The notes beneath the pieces are model-generated. The model did no database searches and had not been told where the DNA came from. It was given only the letters and a program-made list of their open reading frames with translations. Of a stretch of DNA of 21,535 nt, positions 1-9,549 are shown in pieces (within the stretch, counting starts at the first letter, position 1; each line of letters begins with the position of its first letter). Origin of the DNA: Pleurotus ostreatus/Saccharomyces cerevisiae fusant (Eukaryota; Opisthokonta). The position numbers were made by a program, and so were the translations under genes. The stretch is taken from positions 1 to 21,535 of the forward strand of contig JAMQCK010000491.1 of the NCBI GenBank assembly GCA_024196135.1, in the 5' to 3' direction.

Positions 1-469
1 CTGATAGGATTAGATGGGCAAGCAGACTGAACAGACCCGCGTGACTCACGCTGCCGTCGCACGCTAGCGCGTCCACCTTCGCGACATCGAAGCATCGCAC
101 CCCTTGGCGTGCCCCGAATCTCATCAGTCACCCATCGCCTGCCTTGCAGAGCTGAATGCGGCAGGACTGAATGGCCACCCACCCAACCACGTCCCGTCCA
201 CCCGCGCTCGAATCCCGCCTGTCCTTCATCGATATCCTCGGGTCCGTCGTCCTCGCTGCAAGGGCCCGCAGCGCGGTCCGGTGGCACCAGACGGAGGGTC
301 ACAGGCACCTCCCCTTCCCCGGTCTATAGCTTGCGTCGGAGAGGCAATCATCAACAGCAGCCCGATCGTTGTTTAGTCTATCTATACTCGACCTTCTCCG
401 CATGGTCATCGCGGGCGCTCCATCCCCATCGAGGCCGTGCTCGGCAGATCACCCGCACGAGATCAACAG
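1..469. other. Upstream region of the first WOPR gene, no gene seen
   Basis: I see no recognisable coding sequence here. The open frames present (for example 109-687 and 104-376) have Pro/Arg/Ser-rich composition, no family resemblance, and run through the TATA box and the first exon of the downstream gene in the wrong frame. The stretch is most simply the promoter and distal upstream region of the gene starting at 533. Confidence 0.5.
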
Positions 470-477
470 TATATAAG
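470..477 (+). promoter_or_regulatory. TATA box of the first WOPR gene
   Basis: TATATAAG lies 56 bases before the proposed start codon at 533. This is the strongest TATA match in the upstream region and fits a short 5' leader. The assignment is by motif and position only. Confidence 0.55.
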
Positions 478-532
478 CGCCGGCATGGTACTGGCGCCCT
501 TCTTCCCATCCACCCACTCACAAACCCGCACC

Positions 533-1772
533 ATGTCTTCACAGCCACCTACCTGCATGAACCTGCGCGTGAGTGGGCGCCCCGCGAGGTACTCTCTGAA
601 GCTAACGTTTCTCGACGATCCCAGGTTCGCACGCCTGAGGATGCGAGAGTCATCTTCCACGCGGTGGCTCTGAATATACTTCCGTGAGCCTTTTCCTCTA
701 TGCCTCCGTAGGTGATCGGAGGCTGACATATGCTTCCTCAGCCTCGTCACTCGCCGGCTTGACAACGAGGAGCGGCGATCCATCGCTAGCGGCTCCGTAA
801 GCTAGCCGCAGAACCGCGAGCTACAAGCAGGTATTGACCTGCCGGCGTTACAGGTATACGTCTGGGAAGAGCGGCAGAGTGGGCACGCCTACGCCGATTC
901 TCATGGGGTCCGCCGACCGGTCTTTCTACGTTTGTCGCAGCTGCGCTGACACCTCGCGAACTCCCTCAGCTTGGCATCGAGCGTTGGACCGACTCCATCC
1001 GCTGGGGCCCTTCTCGGTGAGACGCTCGCGTAAAGCCTATTGATCGACCTCGCTGAATACAATGGGTAGGGTTCGCGACGAATTCCTCTTCTATCACGAG
1101 AAGGATGATCAACATGACGGCGATGCTGCAGGGCGCGACGCGGATGTGAAGTGCGCGCCACCCATCGTGTCTGCTTGATCCTGTCCTGATCACATTTCCC
1201 CGCATAGGACGCGCCGCCCGCGCGAGCCACTGGTCAAGCAGACCTACTCTGTCTTCATCAACATGGGGCACGGCCTGAAACGCAAGCAGCATCTCATCGC
1301 GTACTTCACGCAGAGCACAGTGAACTCGCTACAGACGATAGACGACATCCCTGTGGTGCGCGGCGCGCTTCCTCATTCATGCGAATGAAACTGACGGACA
1401 CTGTACCTATAGCTGGCGAACCTTCCAGTGCCTATTGGACTCTATATCGGCGCCCGCGTAGGGAAGGGGCGCAAAGACCCCAACGCGAACTCCTCGGTCA
1501 GCTACACGACGACGTACCCGCGGCAAGCCTACGTCGACTGGCTGCAGCCACCAACACAATACGGCGCGCCAGCACCCTATCCCCCACCGCCGACCACCAC
1601 GCACGGCGGCCTCTCATCGCGGCCCGCACCCGTCCATCACCCCATCGCGAACGAAAAGAAGGACCTGGCGCCACTGGTCTACCTGCAAAACGCGCCGCCT
1701 GCCCGACGGCATCCCGTCGACGAGACCGCGCTGATGGCCTTGACGCCGATGTTCAGCGCGTGGGTGATGTAG
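533..1772 (+). CDS. WOPR (Gti1/Pac2) family transcription regulator, paralogue 1
   Basis: Sequence-specific nuclear DNA-binding regulator; the family includes Wor1, Ryp1, Sge1, Gti1 and Pac2, which control morphology, development or nutrient responses. The model has exons 533-568, 625-683, 742-796, 854-907, 970-1016, 1070-1150, 1208-1355 and 1413-1772 (840 nt, 279 aa); all seven introns are 53-62 nt. The first WOPR half carries NLRVRTPEDA, LVTRRLDNEER, VYVWEER, GIERWTD, RWGPSR and EFLFY. The second half carries EPLVKQTYSVF and LIAYFTQSTV. The C-terminal tail is Pro/Tyr-rich. Each splice was fixed by alignment to the second copy at 3670-5215, which matches in phase and nearly in length. The intron 4 donor (gtccgc at 908) is the weakest. 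No exon contains a stop, so the gene appears intact. The ATG at 533 is in frame with conserved residues and sits 56 nt after a TATA box. Its targets cannot be inferred. Confidence 0.82.
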
Positions 1773-3669
1773 CGCTCGGTCCCGCTATCGTTGTGCCTTC
1801 GAAGTTCGCATGCATTCACTCGTATTTAATCTGTATACTCTACGCTGATAGTGCAGTAGTGGCCTTGGGAGATCTGACATATGGACACTGAACCGTTTTC
1901 TCACTCGTACACACGTTGATGATGGCCTAGCAGATGGTGGCGAGAGGACGCTGATGTCTGTGTCTGTTGATGTACTAGGCAGCATAGTGTACTCTATGGA
2001 CGCTAAGGACAGGCAAGATGCATCATATTTGGAGATCCCGACGTCAGATCTTTGGCAGGTTGAGAGGCGCCCGCTATTCCTGGAGCCTTGTGTCTGCAGT
2101 GGGCGTATGTGGGTCCTGACTGTCCCAGAAGCCACGTGCGCCGCATTCGAAGAAAACAACAGACAACAAATGGCCTCTTGCCTTAATCCATCACCCCCAC
2201 AAAGCTCAAAGACATGGTACCCCATTGATATAAGCTCTGATGTTTTCTATTAGAAAGACTATCGGCGTCTGGCGTCAAGTGGCCGCTTCGATACATTCCC
2301 ATGACTTGTTTTCGTCTGCTTTTCTTCTTCGTCTGGCTCAACTTCGATTGCTCGCTAGTACAGACAATGCTGGGCTCCAGTAACATTCACCTCGTCTAAG
2401 TTTGCAATGATCTCAGTTTACAATGACCACTTCGAAAGCATTCACTACGTTAATGGCTTAGCGAAGGATATCCCTAGGCACATCGAAATACCACCTTGTC
2501 CAGCTTCGGTGTACGACATCAGAAAGCGACTAGATGGGTCTCGCAGACTATGGCCTTGAGCGAAGTCTTGCCTCTAGCGCGATACTATGTCCCCTCGTCC
2601 TGGGTCGTATAACTTGACTGCGACTGAAGATTCACGGCACAAGAGTGGCAGTAGATACCGCGCGTTCAAAGGGTCTTCACCAGAACAAACCGTGCTCTTC
2701 TTTGCCGACAATTCTTCCTAAGTCTCGCCAGCGTAGGACTTCCGCTATCTGCTTCAAGCGAGCGAGAAGCAGACTCTTGGTAGGTACGAGAAGCGTCATC
2801 CTTTGAATGAGCATGACGTGAAGCTGGCTACGCACCCGGTGCAAGGAGACGATGCATTTAGCTACGGGTTCTTCCAGAGGACCGTCGGAGCCGGACCTTC
2901 TCTTGTACTACTAGCGGCGCAGTAGAGTATTGCAAGAGACGACTACACGCATCATGTCTGGCGATTCTGGATTCATTGCGATTCCGAGGTCCGAGCCTGG
3001 GGCAGATCGAGCGGCATCCGCCGGTTCGGAGCTCCTAGACGGTAGCAGTGGGCGCCTGTGGCTGGTATAGAATGATGCGAGGACGTACCCACAATGGCGT
3101 ATAGACGCTCCTCATTCTTCCTATCGCCCCAGTTCTTTCTATGTTTGTGGGGGGCCGCAAAGTCGATGAATAGAGGGCTGAACAAATCAGCCGCAAGTTG
3201 ACAGCTATTTCTACGCCTTTAACACCCTCAAATACGTTCTCGAAACGGGGTTACGTCGGGTGGTTCAAGTTGAACAACGCTCACGTGCGAGATAAGGCGG
3301 CCCCGGCGGCGGAAGAAAAATTAAGGTTGCCGGAAGCGGATGGGGTGCAGCCGGGCAGCCGCACGGTTTCTTTTGATGAGGAGGGACGGCGGAAGATGTG
3401 GACGGCATGTTGCGACACAGGCTTCTTCCACGCCGCCATCTCCCGCTCGGACGCGCTGCCCTTGTCGCCGCCACATCCCCGTCCTTCTAGGCTGATCTCC
3501 TACGACTTCAGGTCCTGATAGCGGAAGCATCGGGCGGTAGAAGGCGCGGGGGTTAAGGTGCGTGTTAGCCTTCCAATCATAGCAATCACGCGGGCCTCAC
3601 TCGTCACCCTCAGCACAGGCCTTACGGCACGCCACAACATATACACAGTCTACCACCACTGCACGGCGC
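1773..3669. other. Spacer between the two WOPR genes, no recognised gene
   Basis: About 1.9 kb without a gene I can identify. Three short plus-strand open stretches lie close together: 2407-2559 (50 codons from ATG), 2587-2721 (44 codons from ATG) and about 2745-2925 (about 60 codons with no ATG, ending in TAG). They might be remnants or exons of an unknown gene, but none resembles a known family and codon use is not clearly biased. The open frame at 3198-3518 also resembles nothing I know. The 3' part must contain the promoter of the gene at 3670; no strong TATA box is visible close to that start. Confidence 0.45.
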
Positions 3670-5215
3670 ATGCAGGAACCCACCTGTACCAATATCCGGA
3701 TACGCTCGACGAGTGATGCACACAAGATCTTCTATGCCGTCCAGCTCGGCGTCCTCAAGATGGTGACCAGGCGCCTCGACGCCGAGGAGCGCGCAGCACT
3801 CAAGAGCGGCTGCATCTACGTCTGGGAGGAGCGCGGGGGCGGCCAGAACGTCGAAGTGAATGGCCTCGGCATCGAGCGATTCACTGAGGGCAGGCGCTGG
3901 TCCCCTTCGCGCGTACGCGATGTGCGTGATCTGCGCTGCGGATGGAACCAGAAGCTTACCATACACCGCAGGAGTTTCTGTTCTACTACGAGAAATACGT
4001 GCCCCCGGTGGACCTCACCCGTCCCTCGTGCGTCAGCACCTCCTCCGCTCCCTCCACCTCTCGTTCACGGGCAGGCAGCAACGACAAGCAGCCCCCGCGC
4101 GACTGGGATCCCCTCGTCAAGCAGACGTACTCTGTCTTCCGCGTATCACCCGATCTCGGCACGCGCAAATGGCATATCAGTTGAGTCGCTGCGGCTGCGT
4201 TCATTGTGCGGATCCCTAACCTAGCGTAGCTGCTTACTTTACGCAGAATACCGTCGACCGCTTAAACACGGTCGACGATTTGCCCGCAGTAGGCTCCCTG
4301 GTTGTCCCTGATGGGCTGTTCAAGAGTACACGTGTCGGCAAGAGTCGCAATAGGCAGACGGATGACGGTCATTCCAAGCCCTCGACTACCGTACATCGCA
4401 CGTACGCGGCCTTCCCCTCCCCTCATTCATCTCTTCCCGTATCCCATGGCGAGTCGAGCGGGCCTGGTGGTGTCCACATGTTCCAACCCTATCAGACGTC
4501 ACCGGACCGGGACCGTGCTATTGTCCACCCGTCACCCTCAACACACCGCCAGGCATCCCTGGAATCCCTGCGTGATGTGGGCTCCACATCCGACAATATA
4601 CCTCCCCCACTTGGCTTTTCTGGGCCATCCTTGCTGTCATCCAACGCATCTGAGCCTCCGGCACGACTCGCGCGGCAACCCCCGCCGCCGCTCGACATCA
4701 AGGGTGACCCCGGCCATTTCGCAGCCATGCCTCCCCCGAGCGTCCCATCAGCCCGGACCATCTGGACCGTCCTTGACGACCCCAACATGTACAACGACGC
4801 CAACCACAGCCTATCCCCCGTCCCCCCTAACGCGGTACCTGCACGTCTCCCCCTCTCCCCTCCCAGCCCCTGGCCGGGCGACCAGCGCCAGGTGCCGTCC
4901 ATCTACAGCTATACCCCCAAGCCCAAGCCGCAGATCCTCGCGCCGTTCCACGGGCCCATCCACGCGCCGCCCTCGCCCGTGTCGGAGTCGGGCTCGTCAG
5001 GCTCCGAGGGGCGCAGCCGCGCGTACGAGCGCGAGCGCGGCGTTGGACCGGACCGTGATCTCGCGCCGCTGCATGTGTTGACGCGGACGCATCCCTACCG
5101 GCGCGACCCCGCGGACGACCACGCCCTCCGGCTCTTCGCCAGCGGGCCGCCGTACGACACGCCCTCGTCCCCGCAGCCCGCGGTGTCCTCCCTGGCCTCC
5201 TTCCCACCGCCGTAA
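3670..5215 (+). CDS. WOPR (Gti1/Pac2) family transcription regulator, paralogue 2
   Basis: Second member of the tandem WOPR pair, predicted nuclear DNA-binding regulator. The model has three exons, 3670-3921, 3972-4179 and 4230-5215 (1446 nt, 481 aa), with two 50-nt introns; the second has a CCCTAAC branch-like site at 4214-4220. The first WOPR half (about residues 5-95) contains CTNIRIRSTSDAH, MVTRRLDAEER, IYVWEER, GIERFTEGRRWSPSR and EFLFYYEKY. The second half contains DPLVKQTYSVF and TAYFTQNTVD, followed by a VPDGLF segment. Residues from about 190 onward form a long Pro/Ser-rich, probably disordered tail, which accounts for most of the extra 200 residues relative to paralogue 1. The tail ends with a DLAPL...RR.P.D..AL motif shared with that paralogue. 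The start at 3670 aligns with the start of paralogue 1. The reading frame is intact. Which genes it regulates is unknown. Confidence 0.85.
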
Positions 5216-5854
5216 AGTGCGGCGCCATGTTTCTATGCTTCATATTATGTACCGGCCACAAAGCTATCTCATGTCCACAAGCTATCACCAGGCCACATAC
5301 TGTCCCAAGGCCACAAGCTACGCACCACAGGCTACGTCCAAAACGATGGTTTATGACTGTATATCCTACATGACACCGACACGCCCGCGCAAGATCTATC
5401 CCGCGCTCCTATCCTGTGCTTCATCCAGCGCTTCTATACAGCTTCTGTTCTACGCCATCTTTGTATCTTTAGCAATATTCGTTCGCATGCATCACATCTT
5501 ACTTTGGAGGGGCTCGATACTCAGCAATCTTGACGGACTAGCGGACTATGTACGTGGTTCGTCAGCTATAGGCATTTTCTTGTTTGTATAAGGCATGGTT
5601 TTAGGCTCAACAACACCCTATCTTGAATATATCCAGATTGAAGTCGAAGATGAGGTCTACATTGACAGAAGCTCCAGCATCGGGAAGGACGAGAAATAAG
5701 AGAACTAATACGTCATACTTGGGTATTCGTACAATTAGGGCCAAATATACAGAGTCCGTACCGCGAGCGGTATACAGAACCATTACAGTAGGAGTACAAT
5801 AGAATCAAAGGCAACTCCGGCTCGAGGCCGGATAATAGAGGCTGGCACCATCGC
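5216..5854. other. Region between the WOPR gene and the convergent coiled-coil gene
   Basis: About 640 bases holding the 3' ends of two convergent genes. No gene is seen; the open frame 5217-5591 looks like non-coding sequence read through. Within about 5253-5335 short units of the type GCCACAAGCTA(T/C) recur imperfectly (for example at 5276 and 5310), a degenerate local repeat of unknown meaning. Confidence 0.4.
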
Positions 5855-6434
5855 TCAATGGCCGTGGCGGCCAAGATGCTTCGCGCTCTTGTTGATAACC
5901 TTCGCCTCAGCCTGCTTCGCCTTCGCGCGGCGAGCACTGTACAAATTGTCAGTATCTTCCTTCAGAAGAAAGCAAAAAGACGGACTCCTCAGCGGCCTCC
6001 TGCTCGAGGAATTTCACGTGGTCCCTGGCGTCCTTGACGGCCTGGCGCGCCTGCATGAGCGCCCTATCGGCGTCACGCTCGGCAGTCTCAGCGTCAGCGA
6101 CCTGGATGAAGTCCATCAGCATACCGTGATGAAGATTATGGGATGAAGAGCCTACCTTGCGACGCGCGGACGCGATGCTGGGGTCAGCACCACGGTTGGA
6201 GCTGAAGAGCCCGCCGCCGGTGCTGCGAGAGCGCGAGACAGACGCGCTCGAGCGGTCGGACGACGTGCTGCGCCTGTGCGAGCTAAAGAGGCCCCCGGAA
6301 GAGTGCCCATTGGAGGTCGAGGTGTTGTGGCTCCGGACGGGAGACACGCTGCGGTTGCGAGAGAACATGCTTCCCTTATGGCCCGTCGGGCTCGCGGGCT
6401 GAGGCTCGGGGTGGGAAGACTTGAAAAGAGGCAT
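5855..6434 (-). CDS. Small Ser/Arg-rich coiled-coil protein of unknown function
   Basis: Three exons read on the minus strand: 6434-6156, 6101-5986 and 5936-5855 (477 nt, 158 aa), with introns of 54 and 49 nt. Intron 1 (GTAGGC...CCAG) is a multiple of three with no stop, so an unspliced reading would wrongly add 18 residues. Removing it gives a smooth helix. Residues 1-92 are Ser/Arg/Gly-rich and likely disordered, with two GGLFSS repeats. Residues 94-150 are rich in Ala, Glu, Lys and Arg with heptad-like spacing (VADAETAERDADRAL, VKFLEQEAAED) and should form a coiled coil. The C-terminus is basic and ends HLGRHGH. I recall similar short proteins in Agaricomycetes, all uncharacterised as far as I know. 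No catalytic or membrane segment is visible. A minus-strand TATA element lies about 80 bases upstream of the ATG. Confidence 0.7.
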
Positions 6435-6511
6435 GATTTTCTTCGTTGGAAGGTCGTGTGTTGGAAGAAGCTCAGAAGCTAGGTGAGAAGATGACCAGGC
6501 GACAATCGGAG

Positions 6512-6519
6512 GTTATATA
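6512..6519 (-). promoter_or_regulatory. TATA box of the coiled-coil gene
   Basis: The minus strand reads TATATAAC about 78 bases before the ATG at 6434. Assigned by motif and spacing only. Confidence 0.5.
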
Positions 6520-6699
6520 CGACCCTCCCTCCGAACGTCATTTGGAGCGATGACTGCGACTCCAAGTGGACCTGTGACTAGCGCGAGCGAGACATTCTGC
6601 ACGCACCTTGGAGTGCGCCACCGCGCAGACATACGGGACCTGGGACAGCCACCGTTGACCTCGCAACGTGGCTCCCGAGGTGGAACACTGTCCGTGCCA

Positions 6700-6707
6700 T
6701 GACGTCA
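6700..6707. promoter_or_regulatory. CRE-like palindrome TGACGTCA
   Basis: A perfect ATF/CREB-type palindrome lies about 265 bases upstream of the coiled-coil gene on the minus strand. Half-sites (CGTCA or TGACG) also occur near 6536, 6729 and 6754. The surrounding interval 6435-7252 has no recognisable gene; it contains this gene's promoter and, at its right end, sequence downstream of the zinc-finger gene. Binding by a fungal bZIP factor is inference. Confidence 0.35.
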
Positions 6708-7252
6708 AGCAGGTACGAGGAGGAGGGACGTGACGGCGTCGCGTGACCGTAACGTCACGATCGAACCTGCCTCGACGCGTCGTGCAGGCGGCCAGGTGCG
6801 GCGCGAGGGAGAAGCGGGTCCTCGGCCAGTAGTGCGTCCGGGTTCTGAGCTTCGATCAAGACGTGCTTTGCTGGCGACCGAGTCTGGCTGTTGGCGCAAT
6901 AGTTGAAGAAATGCCTTTTGTGAGCCGTCGACCAAATCCAAGAGCATAAAATCCGTGTATAACGGGCCGAGCGAGTTTCGTGATACCTGGGATCGTAGCG
7001 TACTTGGCATCAAGCCATAAGAGACGAGCATATCCGAGAGAGCAGTCAGATACTGGACAAAGAGGCTACAGTCGGTCCATATTCATAAGCGCGGATAAAA
7101 TCGAAGCGAGAGCGTTGACCGTGTATCAATGCTAGTGCTGATGATGGCGTTAGCCATGAGCAAGCCTGAGAAAACAAAGGAAACCGCACCGGCGCAGAAA
7201 ATAGGGTCTGGCAAGGACGGCTCGCAGACCGGATCAGCGTCCGTTTTCGACT

Positions 7253-7970
7253 CTACGCTTTGTCATTCCCGCTCGACCGAGCGTTGCGCGAGACTGTGTT
7301 CGGGGGCATCCACTGCAGATCGACGACCTTCGAGGACGAAGCGGGGCGACTCTCCTCTGCGATGATGGGCGTGTCGAAGACGGGGCCCGTGGCGGTCTTC
7401 TGCGCCTTTTCTGCCGCTTCCATGCTGTCGTGAAATTCCTCGCTGTGGGTCCGTCGGTGCCGCTTCATGTTCGACTTTACGGAGAAGGCAGAGTCGCAGC
7501 CGGGATATTTGCAGAGATAGGCTGGAGGGGAGGTGTCAGTATGTATATTAGGGCGCGACGGTCTGGTACGTGGTGCTTACGCTTCGAGTTGTTGTGGATG
7601 TTCATATGCGTCTCCAGTGCGCTAGGCCTTTCCCCTTCAGTCAGTCATATGCAGCTACAACCATTATCAATGATCATACCTCGTGAAGACCTTCTGGCAG
7701 ACCGTGCACGGATGAATCTTGGAAGCCCTCCTCGACGACGGACCAGCCGGTGGCGCGGTCGAGCTACCCGCTCCCGCATCCTCCGGCCCCTCAGAAACGT
7801 CCTCGACCCCCTCCGCCGCGGAAATATCCCCAATACCTCCCGCGCCCGCCTCCACCTCAGCCTCCTGCGCCTCGGCCGCTACTGACATCGCGCGTCAGAT
7901 CGCACAAATTGCCCTCGGCTCCTCCCTGCTCACGGGCGCTGTCACTCTGCTGCGGGTACTTTGGGGCCAT
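7253..7970 (-). CDS. Two-finger C2H2 zinc-finger protein, probable transcription factor
   Basis: Exons on the minus strand are 7970-7934, 7881-7680, 7627-7581 and 7521-7253 (555 nt, 184 aa). Finger 1 (residues 71-91) is CTVC-x12-HMNIH and is completed only after intron 2 is removed. Finger 2 (residues 99-121) is CKYPGC-x12-HRRTH, joined by a short NNSKPYL linker. Both have ideal zinc spacing, so DNA binding is likely. The N-terminal 65 residues are acidic and Ala/Gly-rich, and the C-terminus is Ser/Glu/Lys-rich and probably disordered. The three introns are 52, 52 and 59 nt. The start is uncertain. An unspliced ATG at 7888 gives 174 aa, but the ATG at 7970 uses a good GTGAGC...CTGAC...TCAG intron whose acceptor overlaps the 7888 ATG. 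Its targets are unknown. Confidence 0.75.
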
Positions 7971-9549
7971 CGCGGTCGGGATGAAGGTTGACCACAGAGT
8001 TCAGAGCTGGGGCCAGATCAACTCTCTTTGCATTATCGCGCCCACCTGCCGGATTCGAGTCCCAGCTTGCCTCGTCTGTGCCGGCTCCTCGTCATCACGT
8101 GGAGCTGACATTAGGGAGGCTTCGGGATTGAGGTAAGGCGAGAGGTGCACGGGATTTAGGTCAGCGCTTTCGACGACAGCGGTCTGTCAAGCAGACAGGA
8201 AAGGTGAAGAGTACCTACGCGACGGGTACACTGCGTAGAGAATCAGAACACCATATACGAGTGAACGGACCACGTACCGGTAAGGGAACTTCGATGAACA
8301 TGCTTCCTCTCCATCTCTGATTGAGAGGCTACAGGCTGCCGAACCTCCGCCCGCAAGCGCGGGAGAGCTTACCTCAAGGCTGACATACTGCCTGAAGCTT
8401 GCACGGAGACCTTCAGGAATATGTCAAGCTATGGCTGACAAGTGCGGCGGGCCCTCCGAGGATAAGGCTGCGCGTGCTCAACAATCCTTGAACTGGGCAA
8501 GGTCAACAGCTCAGCAGTTGCCGAAAATTCGTTGTCCCAGGGCTGGTAGCAGTGCTAGCTGGAGGGATCGCCTCCGGGGCCCGCGGCTGCGGGGAAAAGG
8601 GCACCCAGAGGATTCACGCGCTCGGCGACGACGCGACACTGCTTTGCAAACGGTATGGGGAAGAGGACGTCGTGGATGACGTTGCCGAATACTACGGATA
8701 TTTTGCAGCCGAGGGCGGCGACCTTGAGGAGAGTCCAGCTTTTGCAGACCCCTTCCTGCATTCTACGCTCGCTGATCGCTGGTTGGACGCAGTTGGGTCC
8801 GTAAGGCTTCGTGGTCGTTGCGGCGCTGACCAGCGGGCTGCTGACGAAGCCAACGCGTCTCCAACAAGAATCCAGCGTAGACCGCGGACGAGGGCACGGT
8901 GAGTGTTTACAAGAAAAAGATTTTGCCTCTATTGAAGGCACGGACGCCGGACGGTGGGATCAAGCATGAGGGGATGAACGCAGTTGCCATATTCGTAAGT
9001 TCGGACGTCAACTGCCCGGAGCGTATGTCCGACGATGGAAAGGAGCGAGTGCGGGTGCGAGTTTGGCGTTGCGCTTGCAAGTGTTCGACAGGGGATAGAG
9101 CACGAGTTGGATATTCATCAAGCTCTGATGGCTGTGAGGACTGACGTACTGAAGCATGAAGTATTCCATTGTCGGGGCCGGTGTGAGGTTCTATGTCAGT
9201 CGATGCTTCCTCGTCGAAGAGTTTGTAGGTAGGGACGCTACAGCGTCCACGATATTTAGATCAATTGGAAGGATATGGGGGATGTGGGAGGCAATCGCTC
9301 TTGTTCTGCATAAAACCAAGGGCCGCGATCTGCAGAAGACGGAGGGCGACGCCACATCACCCACGCGACCCACACGTGCGCTCCCCGGACGTCAGTCGTG
9401 GTGGCTTCGGGGCTGCAGGCGCCTGCACGACGTCGCACTCGTCTTCGTCCTGAACTCTCATCCTCCCCGCTCAGGAAGCGCACTCTCTTGTATATCACGA
9501 CCACAAAAACACACTCACGCGTTCACTATATCTTCCGCGGGCTCTGGAC
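7971..9549. other. Long intergenic interval before SEY1, no confident gene
   Basis: About 1.6 kb. Open frames overlap on both strands in 8431-8941 (8552-8902 plus, 8555-8941 minus), but neither resembles a family I recognise and no convincing splice extension was found. The open frame 9156-9632 overlaps the SEY1 start in another frame. The right end must contain the SEY1 promoter and the left end the promoter of the zinc-finger gene on the other strand. A 14-base tRNA B-box-like string at 8051-8064 has no surrounding tRNA fold. Confidence 0.4.

Noticed and set aside
4302..5288. Long frames 4302-5081 (+), 4492-4902 (-) and 4827-5288 (-) over the second WOPR gene
   Set aside because: All overlap the Pro/Ser-rich last exon of that gene in other frames. 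The frame continuous with the WOPR domain and carrying the shared C-terminal motif is the one ending at 5215.
8051..8064. tRNA B-box-like string (GGATTCGAGTCCCA)
   Set aside because: The T-stem does not pair properly (A opposite C next to the loop) and no acceptor, D or anticodon arms can be formed around it on either strand.
8555..8941. 128-codon minus-strand frame with an esterase-like YGPNCVQP string
   Set aside because: The short resemblance is isolated. Sequence on both sides has no catalytic or oxyanion motif in any frame, and the overlapping plus-strand frame is equally open.
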